A stretch of DNA of 64,000 nucleotides from Kribbella monticola (GTDB lineage: Bacteria; Actinomycetota; Actinomycetes; Propionibacteriales; Kribbellaceae), in contig NZ_QFXK01000032.1 of assembly GCF_003261635.1 (NCBI RefSeq), forward strand, positions 1 to 64,000. The letters run 5' to 3'. Of this stretch, positions 42,727 through 51,897 are shown one piece after another. The notes below the pieces were generated by a model. The model had not been told where the DNA came from and searched no databases. It saw only the letters and a program-made list of their open reading frames with translations. The translations under genes and the position numbers were made by a program. The first letter of the stretch is position 1; the number at the start of each line of letters is the position of its first letter.

Positions 42727-44274
42727 TCAGCGCACCCAGGCTGTGGTGTCGGTGGGGAGTTTGCCGTTCTCCAGTGGGTTGCTGGTGAGCAGGAGGTCGG
42801 TGTGCGGCGGTAGGTCGACCGGGGCGGGGCTGAGGTTGGTGATGCACTTGAGGCCCGAGTCGCGGGCGAACAGCAGGACGCCCGGGTCAGCGTCGAGCCA
42901 GGTGAGGGTGCCGTCGCCGAGTTCCGTACGCCGAATGCGCAGGCCGTTGCGGTAGAGGGTGAGCATCGAGTTCTGGTCGTCGTGCTGGGACTCGACGGTG
43001 AGGTTCTTCCAGTCGGCGGGTTGCGGCAACCACGGCGTACCGGAGCCGAAGCCGAACGGGGGCTCCTGGCCCGACCACGGGATCGGGACCCGGCACCCGT
43101 CCCGGCCCCGATCGGTACCGCCGGAGCGGACCCAGAGCGGGTCCTGGAGCAGTTCGTCGGGCAGGTTCTCGACCTCGGGCAGGCCGAGTTCCTCACCCTG
43201 GTAGACATACAGCCCACCCGGCAAGGCCATCGCGAGCAACGCGGCCGCGCGAGCCCGGCGCTCACCCAGCACCGGATCGGTCGCCATCCCGTGCTTGCGA
43301 TCCTGGTGTGAGAACGAAGTATCCGGACGCCCGTACTTCGTGACTGGTCGCGTCACGTCGTGGTTCGACAGCACCCAGGTCGGCGGCGCCCCGATCGGCA
43401 CGTGGGTCGTCAGTGTGAGGTCGATCGAGGCGCGCAGTTCGTCGGCGTCCCACGGCCGGGACAAGAAGTCGAAGTTGAACGCGGTCTGCATCTCGTCCGG
43501 GCGTAGGTAGAGCGCGAACCGCTCCTGGTCCGGCATCCACATCTCACCGACCAGGAAGCGCCCCTCGTACGAGTCGGTGATCCGCCGCCAGCCGCGGTAC
43601 ACGTCGTGCACCTCGTCGTGGTCGGTGTAGGACTCCTCGACGCTGTCCAGGTCCTTGAACAGCACCGCCGCACTGTCGATCCGGATCCCGTCCACGCCGC
43701 GATCCAGCCAGAATCGCAAGATCGAGTGGAACTCCTCGACCACCTCGGGGTTGCGCCAGTTGAAGTCCGGCTGCTCCGGCGCGAAGAGATGCAGGTACCA
43801 CTCGCCGTCGTCGACCTGCGTCCACGCCGGACCGTTGAAGATGGACTGCCAGTCGTTCGGCGGCAGCCCGCCGTCGCGGCCGGGCCGGAAGATGAACCGC
43901 TCCCGCTCGAGCGAACCAGGACCCGCCGCCAGCGCCGCGACGAACCACTCCTGCTGGTCCGAGCCGTGGTTCGGGACGATGTCGATGATGGTCCGGATCC
44001 CCAGCGCATGGGCCTCGGAGATGTAGTCCTCCGCCTCGGTCAGCGTGCCGAAGCTCGGTTCGATCGCGCGGTAGTCGGCCACGTCGTACCCGCCGTCGGC
44101 CATCGGCGACGGGTACCACGGGTTCAGCCAGATCGCGTCGACACCGAGCTCGGCCAGGTAGGGCAGCTTCGCCCGCAGCCCGGCCAGGTCGCCGATCCCG
44201 TCACCGTTGCCGTCGGCAAAGCTGCGGAGGTACACCTGGTAGATCGCGGCTCCGCGCCACCACGTATCCGACAT
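42727..44274 (-). CDS. GH13 alpha-glucosidase
   Basis: 515 residues. Cleaves alpha-1,4 or alpha-1,6 glucosides in the cytoplasm. GH13 regions are clear: 'DIVPNHGSDQ', 'GIRIDSAAV' (nucleophile Asp), 'LVGEMWM' (acid/base Glu), 'VLSNHDVTR' (third Asp). The Ca-loop type 'DGNGDGIGD' is at the N-terminus, as in oligo-1,6-glucosidase and alpha-glucosidase subgroups. No signal peptide. It is the last gene of the sugar ABC operon. Confidence 0.92.
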   Translation of the reverse strand: MSDTWWRGAAIYQVYLRSFADGNGDGIGDLAGLRAKLPYLAELGVDAIWLNPWYPSPMADGGYDVADYRAIEPSFGTLTEAEDYISEAHALGIRTIIDIVPNHGSDQQEWFVAALAAGPGSLERERFIFRPGRDGGLPPNDWQSIFNGPAWTQVDDGEWYLHLFAPEQPDFNWRNPEVVEEFHSILRFWLDRGVDGIRIDSAAVLFKDLDSVEESYTDHDEVHDVYRGWRRITDSYEGRFLVGEMWMPDQERFALYLRPDEMQTAFNFDFLSRPWDADELRASIDLTLTTHVPIGAPPTWVLSNHDVTRPVTKYGRPDTSFSHQDRKHGMATDPVLGERRARAAALLAMALPGGLYVYQGEELGLPEVENLPDELLQDPLWVRSGGTDRGRDGCRVPIPWSGQEPPFGFGSGTPWLPQPADWKNLTVESQHDDQNSMLTLYRNGLRIRRTELGDGTLTWLDADPGVLLFARDSGLKCITNLSPAPVDLPPHTDLLLTSNPLENGKLPTDTTAWVR

Positions 44275-44298
44275 TGCTTCTCCTTAGGGGGTTGGGGA

Positions 44299-45267
44299 TC
44301 AGCCTTTGAGGCTTCCGGCGGTGAGACCCGCCATGATGCTGCGCTGGAACACGAAGAAAACAAGGATGGTCGGCAGGCTGGCGATCACCAGCGACGCGAT
44401 CAGCACGTTCTGCGGCATCTGCGCCGACAACGACGCGATGCCGACACTGATCGACATCTTGTCGGTCTCCGGCAACACCAGCAGCGGCCAGACGAAGTCC
44501 TTCCAGACCGTCACCACCGACAGGATCGAGACGACGCCCAGGATCGGCCGGGAGACCGGCAGGACGATCGACCACAGGATCCGCATCGGCGACGCGCCGT
44601 CGATCTCGGCCGCCTCCAGCAGTTCGCGCGGGATCGAGTCGAAGAACCGCTTGAGCAGGAAGATGAAGAACCCGTTCGCTGCTGCCGGCAACCAGATCGC
44701 CCAGGGAGTGTTGAGCAGATCGAAGTGGAACAGCGGCACGTCCTTCGCGACCAGATAGGTCGGCAGCAGGAGCACCATCGGCGGGATCATCAGCGTGGCC
44801 AGCATCAGCCCGAGGATCAGCTTGCCGAAGAAGGGGCGGAGCTTGGACAACGCGTACGCCGCGGTCACGTCGACCGCGAGCGTGAAGAGCCAGGCGCCGC
44901 CGGCGTACAGGGCGGTGTTCTTCAGGAAGACGCCGAGTTGCAACTGGTCCCAGGCGTCGGCGTACACGCCGAAGTCGAAGTGCTTGGGGAAGAAGCTCGG
45001 CGGGATCTGCGCCAGCTCCTCCGGCGACTTCAGCGCACCGGTCACCATCCAGTAGAGCGGAAACACGAAAGCGAGCGTGAACCCGATCACTACGACGACG
45101 AGAATGGTCCAGTAGATCACCTTGCCGCGCAGGGTCTGCAACGACATCGGCGAGACCAGGCTGCGGGTCTCGTAGCCGCGTTCCTTCTTCCTCCTTCTCG
45201 TACTGCGGGGCGCCGGTGCCGGCGTGGTTGCCTTGAGCAACGGTGGTGGATTGAGAGTGGTGGTCAT
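44299..45267 (-). CDS. Sugar ABC permease, MalG type
   Basis: 322 residues with six transmembrane helices after a 50-residue basic N-terminus. The cytosolic EAA loop is 'EAAEIDGASPMRILWSIVLP', which contacts the ATPase. It pairs with the MalF-type permease 8 bases upstream. There is no ATPase gene in the operon. Confidence 0.93.
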   Translation of the reverse strand: MTTTLNPPPLLKATTPAPAPRSTRRRKKERGYETRSLVSPMSLQTLRGKVIYWTILVVVVIGFTLAFVFPLYWMVTGALKSPEELAQIPPSFFPKHFDFGVYADAWDQLQLGVFLKNTALYAGGAWLFTLAVDVTAAYALSKLRPFFGKLILGLMLATLMIPPMVLLLPTYLVAKDVPLFHFDLLNTPWAIWLPAAANGFFIFLLKRFFDSIPRELLEAAEIDGASPMRILWSIVLPVSRPILGVVSILSVVTVWKDFVWPLLVLPETDKMSISVGIASLSAQMPQNVLIASLVIASLPTILVFFVFQRSIMAGLTAGSLKG

Positions 45268-45275
45268 CGTCGCTC

Positions 45276-46199
45276 CTAGGTCTGGTTGTCCCGCGAGACC
45301 CGCAGGTAGATCGCGGAGAACACCATCAGCACCACCATCAGCATCAGGCCGAGGGCACCACCGCCGCCGAAATCGCCGAAGTTGAAGGCGTACTGGTACA
45401 TCAGGTAGGCGACCGTGACGGTCGCGTTCTCCGGTCCACCGCCGGTCAGCAGGTACGGCTCGATGAACACCTGCATGGTGGCGACGACCTGCAAGAGCAA
45501 CATGACTAGCAGGATCAGTTTGGTCTGCGGCACCGTGACGTGCCAGACGCGGCGGAACAGCCCGGCACCGTCCAGCTCGGCCGATTCGTACAGTTCACCC
45601 GGAATGCTTTGCAAAGCGGCGAGGTAGATCAGGGTCCCCGTGCCGAGGTTCATCCACGTCGACACGATGACCAGCGAGATCAACGCAGTACTGGTCGAGT
45701 CGAGCCAGCTCAGTGGTGGGATCCCGAAACCGTGCAGGATCTGGTTGAACAGGCCGGCGCCCGGATCGTAGAACCACTTGAACAGCAGCACGCCGACAGC
45801 CGGTGGGAGCATCACCGGGAGATAGACGACGAAGCGCAGGTATGCCTTCGCGTGCCGGAGTTCGTTCAGGACGACGGCGAGCACGAACGGTACGGCGTAC
45901 CCGACGACCAGGGCCAGGCCGCTGAATGCGGCCGTGTTGAGCCAGGCCGAGCGGAAGGCCGAGTCGGCGAAGACGGTCCGGAAGTTGTCGAAGCCGACCC
46001 ACTTGGCGGGGTCGACGAAGTTCGTGCTCTGGAAGCTCAGGATGATCTCGCGGATCATCGGATACCAGGAGAAGAAGGCGAAACAGATCAAAGCACCGCA
46101 GAGGAACCCGTACGCCGTGAGGTTCCTGCCGACCGCGCGGCGCGCCGCTCCCTGGGGAAGGGAGCGGCGCACCGGCGGTTTCGCGGTCAGTACCGCCAT
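45276..46199 (-). CDS. Sugar ABC permease, MalF type
   Basis: 307 residues with six helices and EAA-type loop 'ESAELDGAGLFRRVWHVTVP'. The large periplasmic insert of enterobacterial MalF is missing, as in other actinobacterial members. ATG 46199 overlaps the stop of the binding-protein gene (TGATG), so they are coupled. Confidence 0.93.
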   Translation of the reverse strand: MAVLTAKPPVRRSLPQGAARRAVGRNLTAYGFLCGALICFAFFSWYPMIREIILSFQSTNFVDPAKWVGFDNFRTVFADSAFRSAWLNTAAFSGLALVVGYAVPFVLAVVLNELRHAKAYLRFVVYLPVMLPPAVGVLLFKWFYDPGAGLFNQILHGFGIPPLSWLDSTSTALISLVIVSTWMNLGTGTLIYLAALQSIPGELYESAELDGAGLFRRVWHVTVPQTKLILLVMLLLQVVATMQVFIEPYLLTGGGPENATVTVAYLMYQYAFNFGDFGGGGALGLMLMVVLMVFSAIYLRVSRDNQT

Positions 46200-47575
46200 C
46201 AGCTGTTCTTGGCGAGAATCTTGTCCGCCTTCGAGGAGGCGTCCGCCAGGAGTTTGTCGATGTCGGCGTCCTTGCGGGTGAGGACCGCGGACATCGCCAC
46301 GTCGAGGACGGCGTACAGCTCCTGGGCCTTCGGCGGCTCGAGCTTGTTGGTGATGCTCGCCTGAGCCGTCACGTACGGCGTGAAGTGGTCGACCGGCACG
46401 GTCGCGAACTGCTTGCGCAGAGCAACGATCTGCTTGCCGGGCGCCGAGTCGCCGAACAGGTCCGGGATCGGCAGGCCGACCGGGCGGCCCTGCGCCTTGG
46501 CCCGCTCGTAGTTGAACTGGCCCTTGCCCGGCGTCAGCTCGTGGAACTCCAGCCACAGCAGGCCGGCCTTGATCTTCTCCGGCGTGGCCTTCGGGTTGAA
46601 CATGTACCCGTCGCCGCCGCTCAGCGAGGCCTTGCCCTCGGACTCCGGCACCGCGGTGACGCCGTAGTCGTCGAACTTGCCCTGGAAGTCGTTGTTCACC
46701 GACTGCACGACGTCGGGCGCGCCGATCATCATGCCGAGCTTGCCCGAGCCCATCATCCGCATCAGGTCTTCCCACTGCAGCAGCTGCTTGGTGCCCATGC
46801 TGTTGTCGTCCCAGCGCATCTGCTTGAGGTTCTCCAGCACGGCCTTGCCCTCGGGGCTGTTGAACGCGGCGCTCTTGCCGTCGTCGCTCACCATCGAGCC
46901 ACCACGTGCATACAGGGACGCGGCGAAGTGCCAACCGCCCGTGTTGCCTGCGCTGTATTCACCGAAGCCGGTGTAGCCGGCGCCGAGAGCGGAGATCTTC
47001 TTGGCCGCCTCGTGCACCTCGGCCCACGTTTTCGGCGGGGCGTCCGGGTTGAGCCCGGCCTGGGTGAACAGCTTGCGGTTGTAGACCAGGCCCATGTTGT
47101 AGTTGTTGCGCGGGATGCCGTAGCTCTTGTCGCCGTCTTGGAAGACACCCTTGACGTCGGGCCGGACATCGGCGAGTGCCTTGACGCTACCGACGTACGG
47201 CGTGATGTCGGCGGCCTGCTTCGCCTTGATGATCTTCTGGACGTCGGTGTAGTAGACGTAGAAGACGTCCTCCTGCGTCCCGCCCGCCAGCTTCGCCTGG
47301 AACGTGTCCGGGTTGATGCAGGGGAAGGCGTCCTTGCTCTCGATGGTGATGTTCGGGTGCAGCTGCTGGAACGCGGTGACGTCCTCCTCCCAGCCGGCCC
47401 GCTCCTTCGGGTTGCTCTTCGGCGGCTCGCAGCCGACCGTGATGGTCACCTTGGCGTCGGCTCCCCCCGAGCTCTGCGCCGCCGGCTTGTCGTCCGATCC
47501 ACAGGACGCGGCCGCCAGGCCAAGCCCTGCCACGAGCAACAGACTCAGCGCCCTGCGGTGGCTCGTAGTCCTCAT
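46199..47575 (-). CDS. Sugar ABC solute-binding lipoprotein
   Basis: 458 residues. The lipobox 'LAAASC' ends a short signal from ATG 47575, after AGAAGGGCAG; Cys25 would be lipidated. The rest is a MalE-like binding protein of cluster B, which delivers an oligosaccharide to the two permeases. Together with the GH13 enzyme, a maltose-, isomaltose- or trehalose-like substrate is likely, though not proven. A LacI regulator is divergent to the right after a terminator. Confidence 0.92.
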   Translation of the reverse strand: MRTTSHRRALSLLLVAGLGLAAASCGSDDKPAAQSSGGADAKVTITVGCEPPKSNPKERAGWEEDVTAFQQLHPNITIESKDAFPCINPDTFQAKLAGGTQEDVFYVYYTDVQKIIKAKQAADITPYVGSVKALADVRPDVKGVFQDGDKSYGIPRNNYNMGLVYNRKLFTQAGLNPDAPPKTWAEVHEAAKKISALGAGYTGFGEYSAGNTGGWHFAASLYARGGSMVSDDGKSAAFNSPEGKAVLENLKQMRWDDNSMGTKQLLQWEDLMRMMGSGKLGMMIGAPDVVQSVNNDFQGKFDDYGVTAVPESEGKASLSGGDGYMFNPKATPEKIKAGLLWLEFHELTPGKGQFNYERAKAQGRPVGLPIPDLFGDSAPGKQIVALRKQFATVPVDHFTPYVTAQASITNKLEPPKAQELYAVLDVAMSAVLTRKDADIDKLLADASSKADKILAKNS

Positions 47576-47668
47576 CGATCTGCCCTTCTGCTGGCGAGGG
47601 CGACATCCGTCCCGCCCCTCTGATGTGGGCCACACCGTAGGCAACCTGACCAGATCAGCGCAATACTT

Positions 47669-47681
47669 CAACCTCAAGTTG
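47669..47681. promoter_or_regulatory. Candidate LacI operator in front of the sugar operon
   Basis: CAACCTCAAGTTG (arms CAAC/GTTG) about 95 bases upstream of the binding-protein start, within an AT-richer stretch with nearby TTGCAA. It is a plausible site for the LacI protein at 47812 but the half-site differs from that gene's own palindrome. Confidence 0.3.
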
Positions 47682-47720
47682 CAAAAACGTGACTCCTCAT
47701 CGGAACTTGCGGGTATAGCA

Positions 47721-47755
47721 AAGGGCCAGCGCCGCTCGAACGCGGCACTGGCCCT
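47721..47755. terminator. Terminator after the LacI gene
   Basis: AAGGGCCAGCGCCGC (47721-47735) pairs with GCGGCACTGGCCCTT (47742-47756) with one mismatch and a short loop. It stands between the end of the LacI gene and the sugar operon's promoter. Confidence 0.75.
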
Positions 47756-47811
47756 TCGTAGTCAGTTGGTGACAGGTCGTACTTCGCCGTCGCGCGGCAT
47801 GTCTGTCGTTG

Positions 47812-48819
47812 TCAGGTCGCGGCGACCGACGTCCTCACTCGAGCCGTCGAGGCGCGGACGACCAGCTCCGGCTCGAACAGGAGCTCGTCGGCCGGGACCG
47901 CCGCACGCTCGATCAAGGCGACCAGCATGTCGACCGCCGCCCGGCCCATCGCGTCAATCGGCTGCCGGACCGTGGTGAGTGGCGGGTCGGTGCAGTTCAT
48001 CATCGCGGAGTCGTCGTAACCGATCACCGAGACATCGTCGGGCACCGAGAGACCGGCCCGGCGTACGGCGCGGATCGCACCGAGCGCGAGGATGTCGCTC
48101 GCGCAGACGATTCCGGTGACGCCGTGTTTCACCAGCCGAGTCGCGGCGGCGTGGCCACCCTCGAGCGAGAACATGGTGTGCTCGACCAGCTCGGGATCGG
48201 CCTCCGGCGAAGCCAGGAACGCGTCGAGCTTGCGGCGCGAGGGGATGTGGTCCCGCGGGCCGAGCACCATGCCGATCTTCTGGTGCCCGAGCGCGCGAAG
48301 ATGCCCGATCGCCATCTCGGCCGCGACCACGTCGTCCGACGACACCTGCGGGAACCCGAGGTGGTCGACGGCCGCGTTGACCAGGACGGTCGGCAGCCGG
48401 CGCTCCTGGATCAGCTCGTAGTGCGCGTGGGGTGCGTCGGCCTGGGCGTAGAAACCACCGGCGAACACGACCCCCGAGACCTGCTGCTGCAGGAGCAGAT
48501 CCACGTAGTCGGCTTCGGACACGCCACCGACGGTCCGGGTACAGAGCAAGGAGGTGAAACCTTGCTGCGCGAGCGCGCCGCCGACCACCTCGGCGAAGGC
48601 CGGGAAGATCGGGTTCTGCAATTCCGGCAGGACCAGGCCGACCAGCCTCGCGCGATCGCCGCGCAGCTGGGTCGGGCGCTCATAACCGAGCACGTCGAGC
48701 GCGGTCAGCACGGCCTCGCGGGTCGCCTCGGACACCCCGGGCTTCCCGTTCAGCACGCGACTCACCGTCGCTTCACTGACCCCGACCTTCTTCGCCACCT
48801 CAGCAAGTCGTCGCGTCAT
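47812..48819 (-). CDS. LacI-family regulator of the sugar operon
   Basis: 335 residues; ATG 48819. Headpiece 'LAEVAKKVGVSEATVSRVLN' and sugar-binding domain ('GVSGVVFAGGFYAQ'-like 'QVSGVVFAGGFYAQADAPH', 'DDVSVIGYDDSAMMNCTDPP'). Close in layout to the LacI protein at 33692, suggesting duplication. A longer open frame upstream is antisense to the DUF4032 gene and is not used. It lies immediately upstream of the ABC sugar operon on the same strand and probably represses it. Confidence 0.92.
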   Translation of the reverse strand: MTRRLAEVAKKVGVSEATVSRVLNGKPGVSEATREAVLTALDVLGYERPTQLRGDRARLVGLVLPELQNPIFPAFAEVVGGALAQQGFTSLLCTRTVGGVSEADYVDLLLQQQVSGVVFAGGFYAQADAPHAHYELIQERRLPTVLVNAAVDHLGFPQVSSDDVVAAEMAIGHLRALGHQKIGMVLGPRDHIPSRRKLDAFLASPEADPELVEHTMFSLEGGHAAATRLVKHGVTGIVCASDILALGAIRAVRRAGLSVPDDVSVIGYDDSAMMNCTDPPLTTVRQPIDAMGRAAVDMLVALIERAAVPADELLFEPELVVRASTARVRTSVAAT

Positions 48820-48842
48820 AGCGCAAACACTACGCCATAATC

Positions 48843-48856
48843 CGCAAGAATTTGCG
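48843..48856. promoter_or_regulatory. Palindromic candidate operator of the LacI gene
   Basis: CGCAAGAATTTGCG: arms CGCAA/TTGCG with a 4-base centre, 24 bases upstream of the LacI start. A further CTTGCG follows. It is the LacI-type half-site pattern and suggests autoregulation. Confidence 0.5.
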
Positions 48857-48927
48857 TCCGCTTGCGCTCGGCTGCCGAACCGCTGAATCCTCAACATTCT
48901 GCCGGAGGAAGCTGACACACTGGTCGG

Positions 48928-50172
48928 GTGCCTCGTTTCGTCGCGACCCGCCCTGACACCGGCCTGCTCTCGCTCCCGTGGGACATCCCGCTGGAGGACT
49001 GGCCGGAGGACCAGTTGGTCGCGCTGCCGCGCGGTATCTCGCGACATGTCGTCCGCTTCGTCCGCGTCAACGGCACCGTCTACGCGATCAAAGAGGTGAT
49101 GGAACACCTCGCGATGCACGAGTACCGGTTGCTGCGCGATCTCGAACGACTCGACTCCCCCTCGGTCGAACCCGTCGGCGTGATCACCGACCGGGTCGAC
49201 CGCAACGGTGAGCCGCTCGACTCGATCCTGGTCACCAAGCACCTGCAGTTCTCCCTCCCGTACCGCGCGCTGTTCTCCAGCACGCTCCGGCCGGACACGG
49301 TCAACCGGTTGATCGACGCACTGGTCGCGCTGATCGTGCGACTGCACCTGCTCGGGTTCTTCTGGGGCGACTGCTCGCTGTCGAACACGTTGTTCCGGCG
49401 CGACGCGGGTGCCTTCGCGGCGTACCTGGTGGATGCCGAGACCGGCGAGCTGCACCAGGACATCTCCGACGGTCAGCGCGCGCACGACCTCTACACCGCC
49501 GAGATCAACCTGTTCGGTGAGCTGTCCGACCTCGAGGAAGGCGGGCTGCTCGACGCCGACATCGATCCGCTGGAGACGATCCACTCGATCACCGCGCGGT
49601 ACGAGGCGCTCTGGAAGGAACTCACCGCGCCGGAGGAGTTCCACACCGACGAGATGCACCGGCTCGACTCGCGGATCCGGCGGCTGAACGAACTCGGCTT
49701 CGACGTGGCCGAGATCGACATCATCACCGACTGGGACGGCAGCCAGGTCCGGATCCAGCCGAAGGTCGTCGACGCCGGTCACCACAGCCGCCGGTTGCTG
49801 CGGCTGACCGGTCTCGACGTCGAGGAGAACCAGGCGCGCCGGCTGCTGAACGACCTCGACTCCTTCGCGGCCTCGACCGACCAGCAGAACGAGGACGAGG
49901 AGATCGTCGCCCACCAGTGGCTGACCGACGTCTTCGAGCCGGTGGTCCGCTCGGTCCCCCGCAACCTGAACCGGAAACTCGAGCCGGCCGAGGTCTTCCA
50001 CGAAGTCCTCGAACACCGCTGGTTCCTGTCCGAACAGGCCGGCCACGAGATCGACACGATGCAAGCGGCCCGCTCGTACGTCGACACCGTCCTGTCCGCA
50101 AAGCCCGACGAGAAGCTCACCCTCCCACCCGCACCCCCACCCGGCAGCACAGTCGACCCCGACCTCGACTGA
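48928..50172 (+). CDS. DUF4032 protein with kinase-like N-domain
   Basis: 414 residues, GTG start. The N-terminal 230 residues resemble the LPS-kinase/protein-kinase-like fold ('YAIKEVMEHLAMHEYRLLRD' with a Lys and Glu as in kinase lobes, then 'LGFFWGDCSLSNTLFRRD', a catalytic-loop-like H/D-x-N pattern, and 'YLVDAETGEL'). The C-terminal half is DUF4032 ('DIITDWDGSQVRIQPKVVDA'). It is conserved in actinobacteria without an assigned role. The kinase resemblance is inference from these motifs. Confidence 0.75.
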   Translation: MPRFVATRPDTGLLSLPWDIPLEDWPEDQLVALPRGISRHVVRFVRVNGTVYAIKEVMEHLAMHEYRLLRDLERLDSPSVEPVGVITDRVDRNGEPLDSILVTKHLQFSLPYRALFSSTLRPDTVNRLIDALVALIVRLHLLGFFWGDCSLSNTLFRRDAGAFAAYLVDAETGELHQDISDGQRAHDLYTAEINLFGELSDLEEGGLLDADIDPLETIHSITARYEALWKELTAPEEFHTDEMHRLDSRIRRLNELGFDVAEIDIITDWDGSQVRIQPKVVDAGHHSRRLLRLTGLDVEENQARRLLNDLDSFAASTDQQNEDEEIVAHQWLTDVFEPVVRSVPRNLNRKLEPAEVFHEVLEHRWFLSEQAGHEIDTMQAARSYVDTVLSAKPDEKLTLPPAPPPGSTVDPDLD

Positions 50173-50323
50173 CCAGCCCTTCCTCCGCCGCTGACGCCGG
50201 TCTGCGGCTGTTGAACTCCCCGCCGCAGGAGCACGAGCAACAACGAGCGCGGTTTTCCCCACCGCCTGGACCACCGCCCAGCCACCCACGTCTGCTGAGT
50301 AAGCAACCCGAGCAGCATCTCCG

Positions 50324-50722
50324 TCAGCTGCCAGGTGCTGCCACCGGTAGACCCAACTTCTCCGCGACGGCGAGCAGGCGACGGTCGTAGGTTACGAATG
50401 CCGTCAGATCTTCGCCCAGCACGGCATCCGCGGTGGCTAGATGGATTGCGTCGAGTGAACGAAGGAGCGGTTCGTCATAGGCGGCCGCGGTGGTTCGAAC
50501 CACCTCGTCGATCTCGTAGATGGCGATCCGGCCGAGCATTCCCGCCACATTGGCGAGCAGAGCCGGTTCAACTCGTCGTACGGCGCGCGGAACCTCGACC
50601 TCGGCTATCGCCGAGGAGATCAGGAGTTGGTCCGCGTGGTCCGCGATCCAGTCCACGAGCGCATCCGACTCCGCCTCATGGCAGACCAGTTTCACCAGGG
50701 CCGCCGTATCGAGGTAGATCAT
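50324..50722 (-). CDS. vapC: VapC toxin (PIN-domain ribonuclease)
   Basis: 132 residues. The PIN acidic residues are present: Asp in 'MIYLDTAALVKL', Glu in 'SAIAEVEVPRA', Asp in 'LRSLDAIHLATA', Asp in 'FVTYDRRLL'. It should cut RNA and be neutralised by the protein encoded just upstream. The start overlaps the antitoxin stop (TGATG). Confidence 0.9.
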   Translation of the reverse strand: MIYLDTAALVKLVCHEAESDALVDWIADHADQLLISSAIAEVEVPRAVRRVEPALLANVAGMLGRIAIYEIDEVVRTTAAAYDEPLLRSLDAIHLATADAVLGEDLTAFVTYDRRLLAVAEKLGLPVAAPGS

Positions 50723-50994
50723 CAGTACCGCTCGTCGGCGCGCATCTCTGCCAGCACCTCATCGGTTTGCCGGCCGGTGCGCAATTCGCCCCGGGGGTGT
50801 GGCATCGGGCCGGACGTTCGCGGCAGCCGAAGCTTGCCGGACTCCAGCAGCCGCGTAACCGGCGACGGCTTCGCGGGCACCAGCCGTGCGATCACCGCGC
50901 CTCGCTCGGTGATCTCGATCTCTTCGCCCTGCTTCACCCGCGACAACACCTTCGCGGTCTCCTGGTTCAGCATCCGCACCGGAATCTCAGCCAT
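50722..50994 (-). CDS. vapB: VapB/Phd-type antitoxin
   Basis: 90 residues. A Phd/YefM-like N-terminus ('IPVRMLNQETAKVLSRVKQG', 'EEIEITERGAVIARLVPA') for DNA binding and dimerisation is followed by a flexible toxin-binding tail. I chose ATG 50994 because MAEIPVRMLN begins the fold; earlier in-frame starts exist at 51012 and 51039. Confidence 0.85.
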   Translation of the reverse strand: MAEIPVRMLNQETAKVLSRVKQGEEIEITERGAVIARLVPAKPSPVTRLLESGKLRLPRTSGPMPHPRGELRTGRQTDEVLAEMRADERY

Positions 50995-51129
50995 GGCATT
51001 ATCGTAGTACATATTTGTCAGACATCCTCTCTGCGCCAAACTCTAGTCGGTTCGGCAGAGAAGTTATCCGTGGCACGACCCTGATCAGCGGCTGTCCACA
51101 GGGCAATTTCGAACGGCCCCGGAGGGGAA

Positions 51130-51897
51130 CTAACGCGGCGGCATGCGTAGCGCGCCGTCGAGGCGGATGACCTCGCCGTTGAGGAGTTGGTTGGAGACGA
51201 TGTGGTCCACCAAGGCGGCGTACTCCGACGGGCGGCCGAGGCGGGCTGGGTGGGGGACCTGTTGTTCGAGCACCTTGCGGGCGTCTTCGGGGAGGCCGGC
51301 CAGCATCGGGGTCTCCATGGTGCCGGGGGCGATGGTGACGACGCGGATGCCCTTGTCGGCCAGGTCGCGCGCCGCGGTCAGGGTGAGGCCGACGATGCCG
51401 CCCTTGCTGGACGCGTACGCCGCCTGGCCGATCTGGCCGTCGTACGCCGCGATGGAGGCGGTCATCACGACGACGCCGCGGTCACCGTCCTCGTCCGGCT
51501 CGAGGGCGATCATCCGCTCGGCGGCGAGCCGGAGCACGTTGAAGGTGCCGATCAGGTTGACCTCGATCACCTGCCGGAAAGTTGCCAGCGGCAACGGTCC
51601 CTTGCGGCCGACGACCCGGCCAGGCGTCGCGATCCCGGCGCAGGTGACGACCAGGCGCAGAGCACCCAACTCGGCGGCCACATCCAGCGCGGCGGCCACC
51701 GCAGCTTCGTCGGTCACATCGGTCGGCACGAAGCGCACCCGCGGGCCCAGTTCCTCGGCGATCGCCTTGCCGGCCGACGACGGCAGGTCGCAGATCACCA
51801 CGCCGGCGCCGGACGCGGCGAACCGGCGTACGGTCGCCTCTCCCAGGCCGGAGCCACCACCAGTGACGAGAGCGACGTCGGACGGGCCAAGCTTCAT
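51130..51897 (-). CDS. SDR-family dehydrogenase (3-hydroxyacyl-CoA dehydrogenase type II-like)
   Basis: 255 residues. NAD-binding 'VTGGGSGLGEATVRRFAASG' and catalytic Y-x3-K in 'AAYASSKGGIVGLT', with the Ser in 'VVMTASIAAYDG'. The sequence resembles HSD10-type enzymes that oxidise 3-hydroxyacyl-CoA. Its ATG overlaps the acyl-CoA dehydrogenase stop (ATGA), fitting two steps of a beta-oxidation-like route. Confidence 0.9.
   Translation of the reverse strand: MKLGPSDVALVTGGGSGLGEATVRRFAASGAGVVICDLPSSAGKAIAEELGPRVRFVPTDVTDEAAVAAALDVAAELGALRLVVTCAGIATPGRVVGRKGPLPLATFRQVIEVNLIGTFNVLRLAAERMIALEPDEDGDRGVVVMTASIAAYDGQIGQAAYASSKGGIVGLTLTAARDLADKGIRVVTIAPGTMETPMLAGLPEDARKVLEQQVPHPARLGRPSEYAALVDHIVSNQLLNGEVIRLDGALRMPPR

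Noticed and set aside
47812..50289. 825-residue LacI fusion protein
   Set aside because: The extra N-terminal part is antisense to the DUF4032 gene. The LacI headpiece begins at ATG 48819 with an operator just upstream.
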